Assembly (NCBI GenBank): GCA_017745295.1
Contig: JAGHZR010000005.1
Coordinates: 124,001 to 188,000, forward strand
Length of the DNA: 64,000 bases
Origin: Novosphingobium sp.
Lineage (GTDB): Bacteria; Pseudomonadota; Alphaproteobacteria; Sphingomonadales; Sphingomonadaceae
Direction of reading: 5' to 3'
This document shows, one piece after another, positions 60,041 through 64,000 of the stretch (position 1 is its first letter; each line of letters starts with the position of its first letter). The position numbers and the translations under genes are program-made. The notes under the pieces are model-generated. The model was given only the letters and a program-made list of their open reading frames with translations, was not told the origin of the DNA and ran no database searches.

Positions 60041-60048
60041 CCGGGTCC
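60026..60048. terminator. Hairpin between convergent genes
   Basis: Perfect 9-bp stem GGACCCGGC-CTCTA-GCCGGGTCC overlapping the stop codon of 59690..60040. Confidence 0.55.
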
Positions 60049-60130
60049 CTGAGCCCGGCGATCTCCCACCTCTCGCAAAAAATGAAGCCGACGAAGGCCC
60101 CGCCCTCGCCGGCTTCCAACCATCCGTCCC

Positions 60131-61111
60131 TCACCCGTGATGCCGCGTCCTTGTCGCATCCGCTGCGATGAAATGCGCCGGGACCCCGCCGCTGCGCACT
60201 AGCCTTGCAAGGTGCGACTGGAGCCCCGAGCCCTCGCAAACCACCGCTTCTACGGGATGAAGCCGCATCATCGCCTCGTTGCGCGCAAAGCCCGCGCGCT
60301 TGCCGAGGCGCCGATCGAGCGTAAATGCCACCAGTCTGACCCCCGAGCGCGCCGCCCATGCCGCCGCTATCGCATCGCAGCCTTTGTCCTGTGCGGTCGT
60401 GGCGAGGATCATCGCCGGAATGCGGGTACGGATCGCGTCGAGTTCGCCCCAGATCCGGGCGTGGTCTTCCCAGACCTGCCCCCCGGAGAAGAGCACGATC
60501 GGTCCGCTCGGTGCCTGCGCCTCGATGCGCCGCTGCCGCCTTGCCGCAAGGAAGTCTGCTGCCGCAATGACCGATGCGGTGCGCTTGCCCGAGGTGAGCG
60601 TGGCGCGCGGCGCGGACCACGGATGGCCTGTCTCGGCATGGAACATCTGCGCTGCGTGGTCACGCATGCACGCTACCGCTTCCACCGCCTCGTCGAGACC
60701 GCGGCAAAGCGTCTGCGCCTCCTCGATCGTGGCATTCGCAATCTCGCTGCCGTCGTTCTCGCGCACGAGTTCCCCGAGCTTGCGCGCTGCGTGGTCCGCT
60801 TCGCCTTCGAGACCGCTTGCGACCTTGTGGAAGCTGTGCACCACGCCCCACGCAATACGTTCGCCGAGGGGCTCGAGGCGGGTATCGCGCAGCACGTCGA
60901 AGAGCGTCGTCACCATCATCTCGATCGCCAGTTGCACCTCGCGCGGATCGGGCATCTCGGCGGTCACGCATTCATCGCTCGCGGCAAGCCGAACCTCGCA
61001 TGCGCCTTCGGCGAAAGCGGCGGCAAAGCAGCCTGCCGGTTCGCCTGTGCCCTCTGCGAGCAGGTCGGCAATCTCGGTGAAGCTGCGGGAAATCCTTGAA
61101 GCCTTGGTCAT
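60131..61111 (-). CDS. DUF2493 (SLOG-like) domain protein
   Basis: GPIVLFSGGQVWEDHARIWGELDAIRTRIPAMILATTAQDKGCDAIAAAWAARSGVRLVAF. Confidence 0.85.
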   Translation of the reverse strand: MTKASRISRSFTEIADLLAEGTGEPAGCFAAAFAEGACEVRLAASDECVTAEMPDPREVQLAIEMMVTTLFDVLRDTRLEPLGERIAWGVVHSFHKVASGLEGEADHAARKLGELVRENDGSEIANATIEEAQTLCRGLDEAVEAVACMRDHAAQMFHAETGHPWSAPRATLTSGKRTASVIAAADFLAARRQRRIEAQAPSGPIVLFSGGQVWEDHARIWGELDAIRTRIPAMILATTAQDKGCDAIAAAWAARSGVRLVAFTLDRRLGKRAGFARNEAMMRLHPVEAVVCEGSGLQSHLARLVRSGGVPAHFIAADATRTRHHG

Positions 61112-61481
61112 CGTAACCTCCTTGTCTTGAAGAGGTCCTTTCATCGGCACGGGCTCTGAGCGGCGGGGTCAAGGATCGCGGGGCTTCAGCCCCGTGACCG
61201 CGCCAGCGGCGATGGGGGCAACGATTTTGCGAAGCAAAATGGTGGGGCCCCGTCGTCCTTGAGGCCGACGCGGCCCCGTGCCACCCTGTCCAGATCCTGA
61301 GAGAGATGGGAGAGCTGGCCCGAAGGGGGTTCAATGCCCCCTGAGGGCCATTTCGGCAGGGCGCGAGCGACCGGCAAGCGCTACAGGGAGCAGCGCACCC
61401 GCTTCCCCTTGGAAGCGGGTGCACCAGGTTTTTCAGTGCGAGCCCATGTTCTTCGTCGCGGGCTCTATCTGCCCCACGCGT
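61112..61481. other. Noncoding region with clustered perfect hairpins
   Basis: CGGGGC-TTCA-GCCCCG (61179-61194), ATTTTGC-GAA-GCAAAAT (61224-61240), GCACCCGCTTCC-CCTT-GGAAGCGGGTGC (61395-61422) followed by GTTTTTC. Confidence 0.5.
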
Positions 61482-61700
61482 TCAGGAGGCCGGCGGTACG
61501 TAGGCCTCGAACGGGTTACCGTCATGGAGGTGGCCGAACGGCGTGAACACGAAGCCCTTGTCCTCGCGCCCCACCGCGCAGATGACATAGCGGCGCTCAC
61601 CGGTAACGGCGCAGGTACATTCAAGAAGCGCGAGTTGACCATCGCGCGCGGCGCGCTTCAACGTGTCGAAGTTGCGCTGGAAACTGCGGGGAATAGCCAT
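61482..61700 (-). CDS. DUF6117-like small protein
   Basis: MAIPRSFQRNFDTLKRAARDGQLALLECTCAVTGERRYVICAVGREDKGFVFTPFGHLHDGNPFEAYVPP. Confidence 0.75.
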   Translation of the reverse strand: MAIPRSFQRNFDTLKRAARDGQLALLECTCAVTGERRYVICAVGREDKGFVFTPFGHLHDGNPFEAYVPPAS

Positions 61701-61712
61701 GGTGTTTCCTCC

Positions 61713-62723
61713 TCAAGCGGCGACGCGCAGGCGCGGCTGGCGGGTACCGGGCGAGACCGGATCGGCGCTCTGCTCGCTCCTGCGAAAGGCATGGATCGGT
61801 ATTCCGGCCTGCCTCAGGAGCTGGTAGAGGTTGGCCTGGAGGCCCGATCCCTCGCATAGCACGGCCTCGACCGGCTTCAGATCGACCAGCTTGCGGTTGC
61901 GTGTGAAGGCGACTTTGCGCCCCGATCCATAGAGGCCGTAAACGACCAGCGGCACACCGATCTCGGGCCGCGCGGCCCATGCTGCAGCGATCGCGTCGGC
62001 GCCCTTGCGCTGTCCGGTCGTCACCAGCGTCATGGCAGGAACGCGGGCCCGGATCTGGTCGAGCCGCTGCCAGATCGGCTCCCAGTCATGCCACTGCGCG
62101 GGTCCGGAAAACACCACGATCGGACCTTGCGGCAGGTGACGTTCGCGAGCGATCAGCGCGCGCTGACGCAGGAAATCCTGCGCCGCGATCTGGCTCGCCG
62201 AGGAAGCGGGCGATACCTTGCTACCGCGCGCTGGCGACCAAGGCCATCCCGACAGCGCCCGGTACATCTCGGCAGCGTAGTCTCGCATGCATTCGAGTGC
62301 CTCACGCTGTTCGGCAGTCGAGCGACAAAGGAGCTGCTTCTCTTCCAATTGGCCGGTGAAGACTTCGCTCATATCGGGGGACCGCGCCATCTCGCCGATC
62401 TCGTCGGCGAGCGCGTCCTCGCGCCGCTCAAGTTTCCCGGCGACAAAGTGGAAGGAATTGACGAAACCCCACGCGAGGTCCGCTGCGAGCGGTTCGAGAC
62501 GGGTTCCGGTGAAGAGATCGAAGATCGTCGCGATGATCCCCGCACAGTCCGCCTGAGCCGCCAGAGGCTCGGGCATTTCATGCTCGGCCGGGACTTCTCC
62601 CGGCTCGGCAATCGAAAGCGGCAATGGATCGCCGAACGCCGCGCGAAACTCAGGCGTGGTTGTCATTTCGGCATAGAGGGTCTTCAGGTCCGCAAAGCGA
62701 TCGATGGACGAAGAACGGGACAT
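61713..62723 (-). CDS. DUF2493 (SLOG-like) domain protein, paralog of 60131..61111
   Basis: GPIVVFSGPAQWHDWEPIWQRLDQIRARVPAMTLVTTGQRKGADAIAAAWAARPEIGVPLVVYGL. Confidence 0.85.
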   Translation of the reverse strand: MSRSSSIDRFADLKTLYAEMTTTPEFRAAFGDPLPLSIAEPGEVPAEHEMPEPLAAQADCAGIIATIFDLFTGTRLEPLAADLAWGFVNSFHFVAGKLERREDALADEIGEMARSPDMSEVFTGQLEEKQLLCRSTAEQREALECMRDYAAEMYRALSGWPWSPARGSKVSPASSASQIAAQDFLRQRALIARERHLPQGPIVVFSGPAQWHDWEPIWQRLDQIRARVPAMTLVTTGQRKGADAIAAAWAARPEIGVPLVVYGLYGSGRKVAFTRNRKLVDLKPVEAVLCEGSGLQANLYQLLRQAGIPIHAFRRSEQSADPVSPGTRQPRLRVAA

Positions 62724-62798
62724 GATGTGTCTCCCGCGTTTGGAAGAAGGGGAAAACCGGGGGACGCAACGCGCGCCCCCCGGCTGCGATGCGCTGCT

Positions 62799-63278
62799 TC
62801 AGAAGGCGATCTCGTCGTCGAGTTCTTCGCCGAGCCCGCCGGACAGCGAACCATCGCCGTCCGCCGTGCTGTCACCGAAGCCGCCTCCGGCACTGCCCTC
62901 GCTTCCGCCCTCGTAATCGCGCCGACCGGTCCGCGTCGCGGACCCGAAGTCGTCGCGGCGCTGCGGCCGGCGCCATGCGACACGAAGGCCCTCCTGCTCG
63001 GTACCGAAGAGCGCGATCGGCAGCGGTTCGGCAAGGCTGGGGTCGTCGATCGAACCCTGAAGGAAGGCTTCGCCGGTGGTGTTGCGGGCGACCGCTTCCC
63101 ATAGCGCCCCGACCTGAACCCAGCGATTGCCGACATTGAGCGCGACGATCTCGTAGACCGGCGCGCGGTCGTTCTCGCTTTCGACGGGGCGCAGACCGAG
63201 GTGTGGCAGATCGATGGTCCGGGTCGCGATCGAACCCATGAGACGACCATTGCGAAGCTGGAATTCACCAATATTCAT
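62799..63278 (-). CDS. DUF736 family protein
   Basis: MNIGEFQLRNGRLMGSIATRTIDLPHLGLRPVESENDRAPVYEIVALNVGNRWVQVGALWEA. Confidence 0.85.
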   Translation of the reverse strand: MNIGEFQLRNGRLMGSIATRTIDLPHLGLRPVESENDRAPVYEIVALNVGNRWVQVGALWEAVARNTTGEAFLQGSIDDPSLAEPLPIALFGTEQEGLRVAWRRPQRRDDFGSATRTGRRDYEGGSEGSAGGGFGDSTADGDGSLSGGLGEELDDEIAF

Positions 63279-64000
63279 CTGACTTCTCCTTTGACACTGC
63301 CGCTTTCGGACAATCCCGAAGCGACACCTTCAAAGGTCCCCCTCTTCTCCCAGCCGCGACCTCGCCGTTCTCTTCGCCGCCCGCGTGCGAGGCCAAGTCC
63401 CGCATCCCGTTTCTTCCGCGCCAGCAGTGCGGCGCATCCTCATAGGACCACCTCCTTGCGGAAGCGATCGTCACCCGAAGGGCCAAGATTTGGCGCAGCC
63501 AAAGCTTGGTCGAAGCGATGCGGCACGCATCGCGAAGATAGAGCGCGGTGCCCGCACCAGCGGGCATCCGCCCGGTGTCGGCCTCGGCCAAGCGGCGCGG
63601 GCGCAGGTGCGGCAGACATCGCAGGCTGCAAGGTCACCGAACGCTTCATACTCATGCCGGACCGGAAAGACGGCCGTTTGAAGCGATACAAGAACTGCCA
63701 CCGGTTCTATGGCCGCGAGGACAAGATCAATCTCAGGCTGTTGGCCTCGTACGCGGGTTTCAGGCTCTCCAAGTAACGACACTCGCGGCCATTCGGGACT
63801 GGTTCGGCAATCAGGCTATGCAGGATGTGCGTGAGGGCAGCGCGACCAAGCCCTGAAGGAGCGCCAGAGCTGTACGGACAATCCCAAAGACTGCCCTCAG
63901 ACCGCCGCTCGTCTGCCCCGGGGCCAATCCAAGGCGTAGCAATTCGGTCTCGGCGTTTTGCGTGCCGCGTTCTCAATTGGGAACTGCTGTCGATATCGCG

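Noticed and set aside
62088-63104. 338-aa plus-strand ORF
   Set aside because: Antisense to DUF2493 and DUF736 genes
63655-63776. Small ORF MPDRKDGRLKRYKNCHRFYGREDKINLRLLASYAGFRLSK
   Set aside because: 40 aa near window edge with no recognisable domain or clear ribosome-binding context
1-64000. CRISPR array, rRNA or tRNA genes
   Set aside because: No regularly spaced direct repeats or recognisable cloverleaf/rRNA sequence seen by eye; a tRNAscan/minced run would be decisive

Overview
GC-rich alphaproteobacterial window, probably a sphingomonad (inferred from TonB-receptor and SDR-rich catabolic gene content; not proven). About 1-29 kb is a dense catabolic gene cluster. It has two tandem pairs of Lrp/AsnC regulators, a flavin reductase, three SnoaL-like proteins, an OYE-type reductase, five SDR/epimerase genes, an MFS transporter, two amidohydrolases, a COQ4-like protein, two TonB-dependent receptors, two thioesterases, an adjacent acyl-CoA dehydrogenase pair, a Tat-type amidase, a Rieske oxygenase and an AMP-ligase. 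Three regulatory intergenic regions in it share an ATTTGCGT/ACGCAAAT-type motif. About 29-38 kb is accessory DNA: a truncated IS3 element, a large serine recombinase, small paralogous ORFs, an AlbA_2-like remnant, an HWE-type sensor kinase, a cold-shock protein, an SDR and a LysR regulator. About 38.9-45.5 kb is an MFS / hydrolase / Dld / FAH / MBL / hydrolase operon. About 45.7-52 kb carries an unusual minus-strand set: subtilisin-like S8 protease, ComEC-like MBL hydrolase, 2-TM coiled-coil protein, a small protein and a secreted beta-rich protein. This is my best candidate for an undescribed system. About 52.4-63.3 kb is a conjugation module: NTase-HEPN protein, SLT transglycosylase, MobF relaxase, TraD coupling protein, RHH protein, TraD-family small protein, two DUF2493 paralogs, DUF6117 and DUF736. 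Assignments come from reading motifs by eye; no database search was run.
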